From: Roseburia hominis A2-183
Lineage (GTDB): Bacteria; Bacillota; Clostridia; Lachnospirales; Lachnospiraceae
Direction of reading: 5' to 3'
DNA: 64,000 bases
NCBI RefSeq assembly: GCF_000225345.1
Contig: NC_015977.1
Span: 3,031,001 to 3,095,000, forward strand
The notes under the pieces are model-generated. The model was given only the letters and a program-made list of their open reading frames with translations, had not been told where the DNA came from and did not search any database. A program made the translations under genes and the position numbers. The stretch's first letter is position 1; each line of letters starts with the position of its first letter. This document shows, in pieces, positions 46,448 through 53,972 of the stretch.

Positions 46448-47308
46448 TCATTGCTGCCGCTTCGGCTGATAGCGGATATCTGACACCGTGTATACCGTAA
46501 TGAATGCATGTGGGTCCTCACGACTGATATAATTCATGAGTTTCTGATACTCCGCCTTGTCCACGATGGCGATGATTTCGTTCCGCTTCTGCATATTGTA
46601 TGCACCGATCGACTCATAGATCGTCGCTCCACTGTGCAGATCCTCTATGATAAACTTGCGCAGTTCTTCTTCCTTTTCGGTGATGATGCAGACACGGCGC
46701 TTCATGTCATGGTCAAAAATAAAATGATCCAGCACAATACCGTTGAAATATGTACCGAGGATACTGAGCACAACCGTCTTCTTGTCATAGACGAGTGCCG
46801 CCGAAAGCGCCACACACATGCCGGACAGCGACATGGCTTTTCCCAGCTCCATATGCAGATATTTGTTCATGATCTTTGCCACAATGTCCAGTCCGCCGGA
46901 AGACGCATTCCGGTTAAACAGAATGCTGAGTCCCACACTGACCACCAGAATATAGCACAGCACATCCAGTTCCTGGCTGCCGGTGAGCGATTCGTAATCC
47001 GGGAAGATTCTCTCAAAAATTCCCAGAAACACCGGCAGCGCCACACTGGTGTAAACCGTCTTCACGCCAAATTCCCTTCCGCAGGTAAAAAATCCGATAA
47101 TTAAAAGCACAACATTTAAGATCATCGTGATCGCGGACAACGGCAGCGGTATAAAATTGGACAGCACGATTCCAAGACCGGAAATGCTGCTGACGGATGC
47201 GTGGCTCGGCACCAGAAAAAAGTATACGGCTGTGGCGATAATCGCCACGGCAGCCGTCAGGATTGCCGTCTCTTTCGCTAGTTCTGTGTATGTCATCTCT
47301 TTTTTCAT
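46448..47308 (-). CDS. YitT-family membrane protein
   Basis: A 286-residue protein with five to six transmembrane helices (about 12-190; FNRNASSGGLDIVAKIMNKY is the YitT family signature) and a C-terminal DUF2179 domain (about 215-280; ATIYESIGAYNMQKRNEIIAIV). Function is unknown in general; transport has been proposed. Its ATG overlaps the stop of the S66 gene upstream (ATGA), so the two are coupled. Confidence 0.9.
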   Translation of the reverse strand: MKKEMTYTELAKETAILTAAVAIIATAVYFFLVPSHASVSSISGLGIVLSNFIPLPLSAITMILNVVLLIIGFFTCGREFGVKTVYTSVALPVFLGIFERIFPDYESLTGSQELDVLCYILVVSVGLSILFNRNASSGGLDIVAKIMNKYLHMELGKAMSLSGMCVALSAALVYDKKTVVLSILGTYFNGIVLDHFIFDHDMKRRVCIITEKEEELRKFIIEDLHSGATIYESIGAYNMQKRNEIIAIVDKAEYQKLMNYISREDPHAFITVYTVSDIRYQPKRQQ

Positions 47309-48192
47309 CTGGTTTCCAACTGTCTCCTTTCAGCATCTGTAACAACGCTTCGACATTCTTCGTCTCCGCCGCAGTATATCCTTTCTCCGATCCGGATCGC
47401 TTTCGCGTCATTTCCGTGACCGATTTCCTGTGTCTTTGCGATCGGAATCTGCGTCCCTGCCGCCTCCCTCACCAATGCAGTGATATCCGGGCTGCACGCA
47501 TGCGCCTCCATCGCCGTAAATGTTCCGAGCAAAATTCCTCCGACCTTCTCAAACGCCCCCAGCTGCTTTAGCTGCGCCAGATACGTCGCCATCTGCGGCA
47601 CTTCGCCGCCGTATGCTTCCAGCAGCAGAATCTTGTCGCAAAGATCCGGAAAATAGCGGGTTCCCGACAGCTTCAAAAAGCAGCGGATATTCCCGCCGAC
47701 AACAACGCCTTCCATCTTCTCCCCCTGCACAAAGCGAACCTGCGGGTCAAACAGCGCCGCACGGTTCTCAAATCTCCGCCGCTGCACCTCTTTTCCCTCT
47801 CCCCAGACCATGTTCTTGACCTGATAGAGCACGCTGCTTTTCCCGGTCTGTGCATAGATGGCGTTGATGACCGTCGTCAGATCGCTGTAGCCCCAGAAAA
47901 CCGCCCTGCTTCTTCGGATGGCGGCATAGTCCAGCCCGTCCAGCACCTGATTAGCGAGATCTCCTCCGGAAATGTCATAGATCTCCTCCACCTCCGGGTC
48001 ATTGAAGAAACGCATCAGTTCCGCGGCGCGCTCTGCTCCCGTACCTGAAAATGCGGCATTTTTTTCATAGATATCATTGCTCCATAAAACCTTGTGTCCC
48101 GTTTCCTCCAGATACCGTGCCAGTTCCTCGTTCTGGCTTCGATATTCTTCTTTCTGCCCGTTGGAACACGCCACGATTGCAACTGTTTTCAT
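47305..48192 (-). CDS. S66-family LD-carboxypeptidase-like peptidase, second copy
   Basis: A 295-residue protein with S66 features: AIVACSNGQ start, YDISGGDLANQVLDGLDY, the nucleophile region GYSDLTTVINAIYA (Ser about 107), Glu in the LLEAYGG region, and His in QEIGHGNDAKAIRIG. Shorter than the copy at 44641. The start at 48192 gives MKTVAIVACSNG; the longer frame is rejected. First gene of a pair with yitT. Several hairpins lie in its leader. Confidence 0.85.
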   Translation of the reverse strand: MKTVAIVACSNGQKEEYRSQNEELARYLEETGHKVLWSNDIYEKNAAFSGTGAERAAELMRFFNDPEVEEIYDISGGDLANQVLDGLDYAAIRRSRAVFWGYSDLTTVINAIYAQTGKSSVLYQVKNMVWGEGKEVQRRRFENRAALFDPQVRFVQGEKMEGVVVGGNIRCFLKLSGTRYFPDLCDKILLLEAYGGEVPQMATYLAQLKQLGAFEKVGGILLGTFTAMEAHACSPDITALVREAAGTQIPIAKTQEIGHGNDAKAIRIGERIYCGGDEECRSVVTDAERRQLETR

Positions 48193-48223
48193 TGGATTTC
48201 CCTCTTCCTGTATCGCAGTGCCG

Positions 48224-48390
48224 GTACGGGAAATCAAAGATTTCCCGTACTGACGGGTATTCGCCCTATCATCCACGTCTTTGTTTCATGCCCACTTTTG
48301 CCTTCGCGAACATTATATCCTCTTTTCTGCGCCGACTTCTGCGCATCCGAAGTTCCGCAGGAACTTCTAATATGAACTCGTCAGAGTTCA
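48224..48390 (-). promoter_or_regulatory. Hairpin-rich leader upstream of the S66-yitT genes
   Basis: Three perfect small inverted repeats: GTACGGGAAATC with GATTTCCCGTAC (48224-48250), GAAGTTCC-GCA-GGAACTTC (48349-48367) and TGAACTC-GTCA-GAGTTCA (48373-48390). They may be operators or leader RNA structures. No known riboswitch consensus is recognised. Confidence 0.4.
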
Positions 48391-48439
48391 TTATATCATA
48401 TTCATCTCCACTTCAACACTGATCTCTCACAGAAAGTGG

Positions 48440-48467
48440 TTGCAATCTTTTTTATTTACGCTATAAT
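48440..48467 (+). promoter_or_regulatory. Promoter of tRNA-Gly
   Basis: TTGCAA (48440-48445), 16-bp spacer, TATAAT (48462-48467); the predicted start lies about 10 nt before the mature tRNA. Confidence 0.75.
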
Positions 48468-48482
48468 AATAGTATGTGTTTT

Positions 48483-48553
48483 GCAGACATAGTACATCGG
48501 TAGTATATCAGCTTCCCAAGCTGAGGAGGCGGGTTCGATTCCCGTTGTCTGCT
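48483..48553 (+). tRNA. tRNA-Gly (anticodon CCC)
   Basis: A 71-nt cloverleaf: acceptor GCAGACA/TGTCTGC, anticodon stem-loop with CCC at 48515-48517, T arm with GGTTCGATTCC. CCA is not encoded. It has its own promoter and terminator. Confidence 0.96.
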
Positions 48554-48560
48554 TATTCCA

Positions 48561-48607
48561 AAAAGCCCGGTAAAATCCATTATGGATTTTACCGGGCTTT
48601 TATTTTG
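48561..48607 (+). terminator. Terminator of tRNA-Gly
   Basis: A perfect 19-bp stem (48561-48579 with 48583-48601) around a TTA loop, followed by a T-rich tail. A/T tracts on both sides could make it bidirectional. Confidence 0.95.
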
Positions 48608-48690
48608 TCTTTGGTGGTCAGACCCCCCGCCGCACTTTTCGCATATCATAATAGAGCTTGAAGCGTAATCCTATTTCCAATATCCTCCTA

Positions 48691-48719
48691 TTGCAGAATT
48701 GTTACATAATTGTTACAAT
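48691..48719 (+). promoter_or_regulatory. Promoter of the small Cys-rich peptide gene
   Basis: TTGCAG (48691-48696), exactly 17 bp, then TACAAT (48714-48719). ATTGTTACA occurs twice within 20 nt in the spacer/-10 region (48699 and 48710), a possible operator. Confidence 0.7.
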
Positions 48720-48765
48720 TCTTTTGTGCTTAGCTAACACAAATAAGAATAAGGAGGACGAAACT

Positions 48766-48837
48766 ATGTGCTTTAACTTCAATAGCTGTTCCGAGTTATT
48801 TACTGCTCTTTGCAAATACTTTAACCTCGGATGTTAA
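48766..48837 (+). CDS. Free-standing 23-residue cysteine-containing peptide
   Basis: A 23-residue peptide with Cys at positions 2, 8, 16 and 23 (last), rich in Phe and Asn (begins MCFNFNSCSEL, ends FNLGC). AAGGAGG lies 8 nt upstream of the ATG. It has its own promoter (48691-48719) and terminator (48905-48952), and the next gene is convergent, so it is not a leader peptide. There is no signal sequence. Possible roles include a precursor peptide, signal or toxin-like peptide; no family is recognised. Too short for routine gene callers. Confidence 0.6.
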   Translation: MCFNFNSCSELFTALCKYFNLGC

Positions 48838-48904
48838 TTACCCACAGGATAAACGATGCAGATTCTGACATCCGCATCATAAAACACAGGATGTAACACA
48901 TCCC

Positions 48905-48952
48905 AAAAGCGCCGGCACCGATGAACTTCACCCATCGGTGCCGGCGCTTTTT
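48905..48952. terminator. Bidirectional terminator, peptide gene / ABC permease
   Basis: A perfect 19-bp GC-rich stem (48905-48923 with 48933-48951) flanked by A and T tracts. It ends the plus-strand peptide transcript and the minus-strand ABC permease transcript, whose stop codon is adjacent. Confidence 0.94.
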
Positions 48953-51900
48953 CTATTCTACACTCTTTAAAGCTTCCACCGGATCAATTTCATCCAGGGA
49001 GCGGTTCGTCAGCAGATCCACCAGGATCGCAAACAAAAATGAGAGGCCTGCCGCCATGGCATAGCTTTTCCCGTGAAGGGACACCGCCAGATAAATCGAC
49101 GGCATGTTCAAAACATACGTTAAGGTCTGCGCAAACGCATATCCCAGCGGAATTCCGCAGACAATGCCGATCGCCGTGAGTATCATGGTCTCTTTGTTGA
49201 CATACAGATGCACTTCACGGTCAAAAAATCCCAGCACCTTAATCGTCGCCAGCTCTCTGCTCCGCTCGGAAATATTCGTCGTAGACAGCGTAAATAAAAC
49301 CACGAACGCGAGCGCCGCCGCCATGATAATCACAATGTAGACCACCATATTGATCAGGGTGAACGCATCCGAGAACTCATCCGAAAGCTCCTGCTTGCTG
49401 GTGTAGGACACGATACCCTCTTTTCCGCCGAGATCATCTGCATAGGCAATTTCATCCGAACATTCTTCCGACAACTTTAAAAATACTCCGTTCGGTTCAT
49501 AATCGCCAAACAGCGATTCATAGGTTTTCTCTGTCATATAGACGTTATTGCCGAGGTAATTGCGGACGAGACCGCTTACCGTCACTTCCCGCTGATTCAG
49601 ATCCTGATCCTGAATCTCCACCTGATCGCCGGCCGCAAACCCAAGCACATTTGCCGCATTCTGCGTCACCAGAATCTCGCCGTCCAAAAGGCCGATCTCC
49701 TCATCCTTAAGATTGTACAGACCAATGTACTCTGCAAGAGGCTCATCCCCCGGCACGACAATCATCTGTGCCTTTTCTTCCTTCCCGGCAGCATTCTTCA
49801 GCTTCACCGTGGAAATCTGCACGTTCAGCGCACTTTGCACATTCGGATCCCCATTTACATAGGAAAGAATCTTGTCATTGTCGGATGCTGCCCCCGCCGC
49901 CATGACATCATACCGGTACACATTCTCATACTGGCGCGGCAGCAGGTCTGTCACCGAATCCCTCACCGCGAATCCGAAAAGTAAGAGCGCCATGCATCCC
50001 ATAATTCCCGCTACGGTCATGAAAAGACGCTTTTTATAGCGGAACAGGTTGCGGGCGGTCACTTTATTGAGAAATGACAGGCGCTTCCATACCGGCGTGA
50101 TGCGCTCCAGCAGTACGCGGGAGCCTGCGCGCGGCGCTTTCGGCCGCATCAGAACTGCCGGCATGTGTACAAGTTCCGCTTTACATGCACAGGCGGTAGC
50201 GATGACAATTCCGGCCGCAAAAAGTGCAGCTCCGCCACATCCGAGCAGCGGCATAAAGCGCAGCAGATATTCCGGGAACAGATACATCGTATCAAAAATC
50301 CGGAAAATAATCTCCGGCAGAAGAACAAATCCGCACACATTTCCCAGAATTCCGCCGGACACACTCGCCGCACATGCATACACCAGATATTTTCTGCGGA
50401 TCTCACGATCCGTAAAGCCGAGCGCTTTGTAGGTTCCAATCAGACCGCGGTCCTCCTCCACCATACGGGTTATCGTCGTCAGGCTGATGAGAATGGCAAC
50501 AACGAAAAATACCATCGGGAACACCGTACCGATCGCCTCAATCGACGCCGCATCGCTCTTCACATTGGCATAACCGCTCAGAGACGTGCGATCCTGTACA
50601 TACCACTGTGTCATGTCAATGTCCGCAATCTTTTGCTCTTCCTCCGCAATCGTCTCATTGAAGTCCGCAAGATTTTCTTCATATTCTGCCTTGCCGTCCG
50701 CGTATTCCGTCTCACCTTCAAGCAGCTTTTCCCGTCCTTCGGCGAGATTTTCCTCACCGTCCTTTATCTGCGCCGCAGTCTCCTGTTCCTTTTGCGCCAG
50801 CTGCGCCTCGCCTTCGGAAAGCGCCATACTGCCGTTCTCCAGCTCTGCTCTCTTATCGGCAATCTGCGATTTTCCGAAGATGATCTGTGCTTCCCCTTCG
50901 TTCAGTTCGTTCCATGCCGCATCAAACTGCTGCCGTGCCGTCTGTTCTGCCGTATCCAGCTGCGCCTGTGCCTCGCCGAGCGCCTGGATTGTCGCCCGCA
51001 CATTTCCCAGTCCCATTGCAAGCTGTACCAGCTGATCGGCTGTGGGTTGCTGCAGCGCCTCCAAAAACGCACTCTGGCTGTCCGCCACCAGTCCCGGCAC
51101 CGCCGCCTGTGCCTGCGAGGCATCCTGCTCTGCGACCACCGCTCTTGCTACGGGTAAATACGCCTCCACTGCCGCCTGCACATAGGCGTCCCAGGCCTCA
51201 GCGGGCCATGCTTCCCCGTACGCCTGGATGACCTCCTGCGCCTGCGCTTCCAATGCCGCCTCCGTCTCCGCTGCCTGTTTACTGCTCTCTGTAAGCTGTG
51301 CGCGTGCCGCGTCTAACTGTGCATAGGTTTCCTCTTCCTTTGCCGAAAGCGTCTGCTTACCGGATGCCACCTGCGCCTCGCCTTCCGAAAGCTGCTGCTC
51401 CGCTGCATCCAGCTGCGCGCTGCCATCGGCAATCTGCTGCTTTCCCGCGGCAATTTCATCTCTCGCTTCCGCAAAACCATCCTCCGCCTGCTGTTTTTCC
51501 GCATCAAATTCCTCCTGGCCGTCGGAAAGTTCCTGCCAGCCCTTATCCAGCTCTGCTCTCGCATCGGAAAGCTGCTGCTCTGCCTCAGCAAAGGACTCTT
51601 CCGCCTCCGCTTTCGCATCCGCAAGCTTCTCTTTCGCCTCATCCGTGACTTCCACGTACCGTGCCTGCTCCCGATTTTCCTTAATCTGCGTTTCAATCGC
51701 ATCCGTCACCTGTGCGACCTTTTCCTCATAGGCATCGGAATAGCAGAACAATTCTGCAGCACCATCGACGGTAAGGCAGACTTGTGTGTAAATATCGCTG
51801 TCTGCCGCCTCCGGCAAGATGAACACAGTGTCATCCTCCGACTGCCCGGAGCGGAACGCCGTCGCTCCCTTTGCATTGTTGACATCCTGCACATCCACCA

Positions 51901-52414
51901 CAATTCCCGTTACGGTAAAGCGGCTGCAGAGCAGCGAAGACTCCTCATCATCTGTTGTATCCACCGCGATGACATCCCCGATGCCGCATCCCGTCTCATC
52001 GGCAAACGCGGTTGTAACGGCGGTCTCATCCGCACTCTCCGGCAGCCTGCCGGACAACACATACGGCTGATTGATTCCCCTGTCATTCAACGTGCAGACT
52101 GCAATGCTGACCTCATGATCGTTTACTTTCGCATGTACCGTCTCACTGTAGACGCCGACCGCATCCGCGACACCGTCCAGTGCCTTTAACGCATCCACAT
52201 CCTTCTCCGTAAGTCCGAGCGTCGAGACGACACTGATATCGTACAGTCCCTGTCTGTCATAAAACTGATCTGCCGAATAGCGCAGATCCATGCAGGCAGC
52301 CCGCAATCCGGTGAGCATTCCGACACCCAGAATCGTGATCAGCATGATGGAGAAAAACCGTTTTTTCCCCTTGCGGATCGCCCGCCATATCTCCTTATTA
52401 TATGCACTCTTCAT
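48953..52414 (-). CDS. Large FtsX-type ABC permease with long coiled coil
   Basis: A 1153-residue permease. TM1 is near 17-40 (FFSIMLITILGVGMLTGLRA), followed by a MacB-like extracellular domain, a very long alanine/glutamate-rich coiled coil (about 255-610, with many LAEGEAQ-like heptads), then an FtsX core of three helices (about 640-770), a second extracellular domain and three C-terminal helices. This is the large-permease type that works with a separate ATPase, here encoded 29 nt upstream. The start at 52414 is supported by AGGGATACTG. Likely lipid, peptide or drug export or envelope remodelling. Confidence 0.9.
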   Translation of the reverse strand: MKSAYNKEIWRAIRKGKKRFFSIMLITILGVGMLTGLRAACMDLRYSADQFYDRQGLYDISVVSTLGLTEKDVDALKALDGVADAVGVYSETVHAKVNDHEVSIAVCTLNDRGINQPYVLSGRLPESADETAVTTAFADETGCGIGDVIAVDTTDDEESSLLCSRFTVTGIVVDVQDVNNAKGATAFRSGQSEDDTVFILPEAADSDIYTQVCLTVDGAAELFCYSDAYEEKVAQVTDAIETQIKENREQARYVEVTDEAKEKLADAKAEAEESFAEAEQQLSDARAELDKGWQELSDGQEEFDAEKQQAEDGFAEARDEIAAGKQQIADGSAQLDAAEQQLSEGEAQVASGKQTLSAKEEETYAQLDAARAQLTESSKQAAETEAALEAQAQEVIQAYGEAWPAEAWDAYVQAAVEAYLPVARAVVAEQDASQAQAAVPGLVADSQSAFLEALQQPTADQLVQLAMGLGNVRATIQALGEAQAQLDTAEQTARQQFDAAWNELNEGEAQIIFGKSQIADKRAELENGSMALSEGEAQLAQKEQETAAQIKDGEENLAEGREKLLEGETEYADGKAEYEENLADFNETIAEEEQKIADIDMTQWYVQDRTSLSGYANVKSDAASIEAIGTVFPMVFFVVAILISLTTITRMVEEDRGLIGTYKALGFTDREIRRKYLVYACAASVSGGILGNVCGFVLLPEIIFRIFDTMYLFPEYLLRFMPLLGCGGAALFAAGIVIATACACKAELVHMPAVLMRPKAPRAGSRVLLERITPVWKRLSFLNKVTARNLFRYKKRLFMTVAGIMGCMALLLFGFAVRDSVTDLLPRQYENVYRYDVMAAGAASDNDKILSYVNGDPNVQSALNVQISTVKLKNAAGKEEKAQMIVVPGDEPLAEYIGLYNLKDEEIGLLDGEILVTQNAANVLGFAAGDQVEIQDQDLNQREVTVSGLVRNYLGNNVYMTEKTYESLFGDYEPNGVFLKLSEECSDEIAYADDLGGKEGIVSYTSKQELSDEFSDAFTLINMVVYIVIIMAAALAFVVLFTLSTTNISERSRELATIKVLGFFDREVHLYVNKETMILTAIGIVCGIPLGYAFAQTLTYVLNMPSIYLAVSLHGKSYAMAAGLSFLFAILVDLLTNRSLDEIDPVEALKSVE

Positions 52415-52443
52415 CAGTATCCCTGCCTTTCTCTTCTGCCCCG

Positions 52444-53145
52444 CTACCACTCGATCTCCGCGATCGGCGTAGGGTGCGCATTGCAGGTAATCTCTGTCAC
52501 CTTTCCGCTCTTAAAGCGGATCAGGCGGTCAGCCATCGGTGCCAGCGCAGAGTTGTGCGTAATCAGAAGTACCGTAATCCCATCGTTCCGGCAGGTATCC
52601 TGCAGCAGCTGCAGAATCTGTTTTCCGGTGTTATAGTCAAGCGCTCCCGTCGGCTCATCGCAGAGCAGGAGTTTCGGATTCTTGGCGATCGCACGCGCGA
52701 TAGACACCCGCTGCTGTTCTCCTCCGGAAAGCTGCGCCGGAAAGTTATTTTTGCGGTCCGCCAGTCCCACTTTTGTGAGCATCTCCCCGGCATCGAGCGA
52801 ATTTCTGCACACCTGCGCCGCAAGTTCCACATTCTCTATCGCTGTGAGATTCGGCACCAGATTGTAGAACTGGAATACAAACCCGATATCGGTACGCCGG
52901 TATCCGACGAGCTGCTTTTTGTTATACTTTGCAATATCTCTGCCATCCACCTTGATCTCGCCCGCAGTCGGCACATCCATTCCGCCTAAAATATTGAGCG
53001 CCGTCGTCTTCCCTGCACCGGAGGAACCGAGAATCACTGCCAGTTCGCCCTTCTCCACAGAAAATGAGGCTCCATCCAGCGCTTTGATCGAAGTCTCACC
53101 TGTCTTATATTCCTTCGTTACATTATTAAATTCGATATATGCCAT
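52444..53145 (-). CDS. ABC transporter ATP-binding protein (partner of large permease)
   Basis: A 233-residue MacB/LolD-type ATPase. Walker [11 protein letters not shown]-loop, signature [17 protein letters not shown] and Walker [14 protein letters not shown] are all intact. The start at 53145 yields [17 protein letters not shown]; the longer frame runs into the intergenic region. Divergent from the TetR gene, which probably represses it. Confidence 0.94.
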   Translation of the reverse strand: MAYIEFNNVTKEYKTGETSIKALDGASFSVEKGELAVILGSSGAGKTTALNILGGMDVPTAGEIKVDGRDIAKYNKKQLVGYRRTDIGFVFQFYNLVPNLTAIENVELAAQVCRNSLDAGEMLTKVGLADRKNNFPAQLSGGEQQRVSIARAIAKNPKLLLCDEPTGALDYNTGKQILQLLQDTCRNDGITVLLITHNSALAPMADRLIRFKSGKVTEITCNAHPTPIAEIEW

Positions 53146-53267
53146 AAAAGGCCGCCTTTCTTCCCAGACTCTGTTTTTTATCTCTATGCAGATTCCATTT
53201 TCTATGCCTAATGTACTCCCCGCGCTGCCTTTCATCAATCAACAGATTCTCCGCACGTGTTAAAAAA

Positions 53268-53296
53268 TTGAAGACAACACGTTGTCGTGCTATAAT
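53268..53296 (+). promoter_or_regulatory. tetR promoter with operator between -35 and -10
   Basis: TTGAAG (53268-53273), 17-bp spacer and TATAAT (53291-53296). The palindrome GACAACACGTTGTC (53273-53286) fills the spacer, a classic autoregulatory position. The same site could control the divergent ABC genes. Confidence 0.75.
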
Positions 53297-53342
53297 TTAC
53301 GTGAAGACAAAATGAACACAAATCTTATACCGGGAGGTTTTC

Positions 53343-53972
53343 ATGAAAAAGCAGCCCCATATCACAGAACAGACCAAAAATAATCTGCGGATCGCTTTCT
53401 GGTCTCTCTACGCGCAAAAACCGATAGAAAAAATCTCCATCAAGGAGATTACCGAGCTTGCCGGTTACAACCGCGGCACCTTTTATCTCTACTATAATGA
53501 TGTATATGATCTTCTTCATCAGATTGAGGAAGAAATCCTCGGGAAAATTACAGATGTTCTGAATGATTCTCTGGAAAAAAATGATACCTTTGACCTTTCC
53601 GGTCAGATGGGAATTCTTTTAGATCTGATGCAGACATATGAAACCTATGCTGCTGTACTCTTAAGCGATCATGGCGACCCGCATTTTGCGACCCGCCTGA
53701 AAGAAGTGGTATGGCCCCTCTTAAACCGTTATTTTGTTCCCTCGGAGGGACATGACGATTACGAGATGGCACTTCTTGCCGATTTTTACCTGTCCGGCCT
53801 TCTCGCCAGTGTCATTCGCTGGCTGCAGAACCCTAAAATGACACTGGAAGAGTTTTTGGATTTTATGGTGGGAACCATTTTCCCTAAACCTGATTCCCCA
53901 CAATCTTATAGTAGCTGCGGGAAGTCAGCGCAAACACCAGCAGATAAATCAGCAGAAACACCAATGCCGTAA
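53343..53972 (+). CDS. TetR/AcrR-family regulator
   Basis: A 209-residue protein. N-terminal HTH (about 10-55; KISIKEITELAGYNRGTFYLYY) and a C-terminal ligand-binding helical domain with a TetR_C-like FLSGLLASVIRWLQNPKMTLEE pattern (DFYLSGLLASVIRWLQNP). Divergent from the ABC permease operon. The last 30 or so codons overlap the 3' end of the convergent BceB-like gene by 89 bp. Confidence 0.9.
   Translation: MKKQPHITEQTKNNLRIAFWSLYAQKPIEKISIKEITELAGYNRGTFYLYYNDVYDLLHQIEEEILGKITDVLNDSLEKNDTFDLSGQMGILLDLMQTYETYAAVLLSDHGDPHFATRLKEVVWPLLNRYFVPSEGHDDYEMALLADFYLSGLLASVIRWLQNPKMTLEEFLDFMVGTIFPKPDSPQSYSSCGKSAQTPADKSAETPMP

Noticed and set aside
48224..48390. Hairpins upstream of the S66-yitT genes as a known riboswitch
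   Set aside because: No recognised aptamer consensus; they are simple short inverted repeats.
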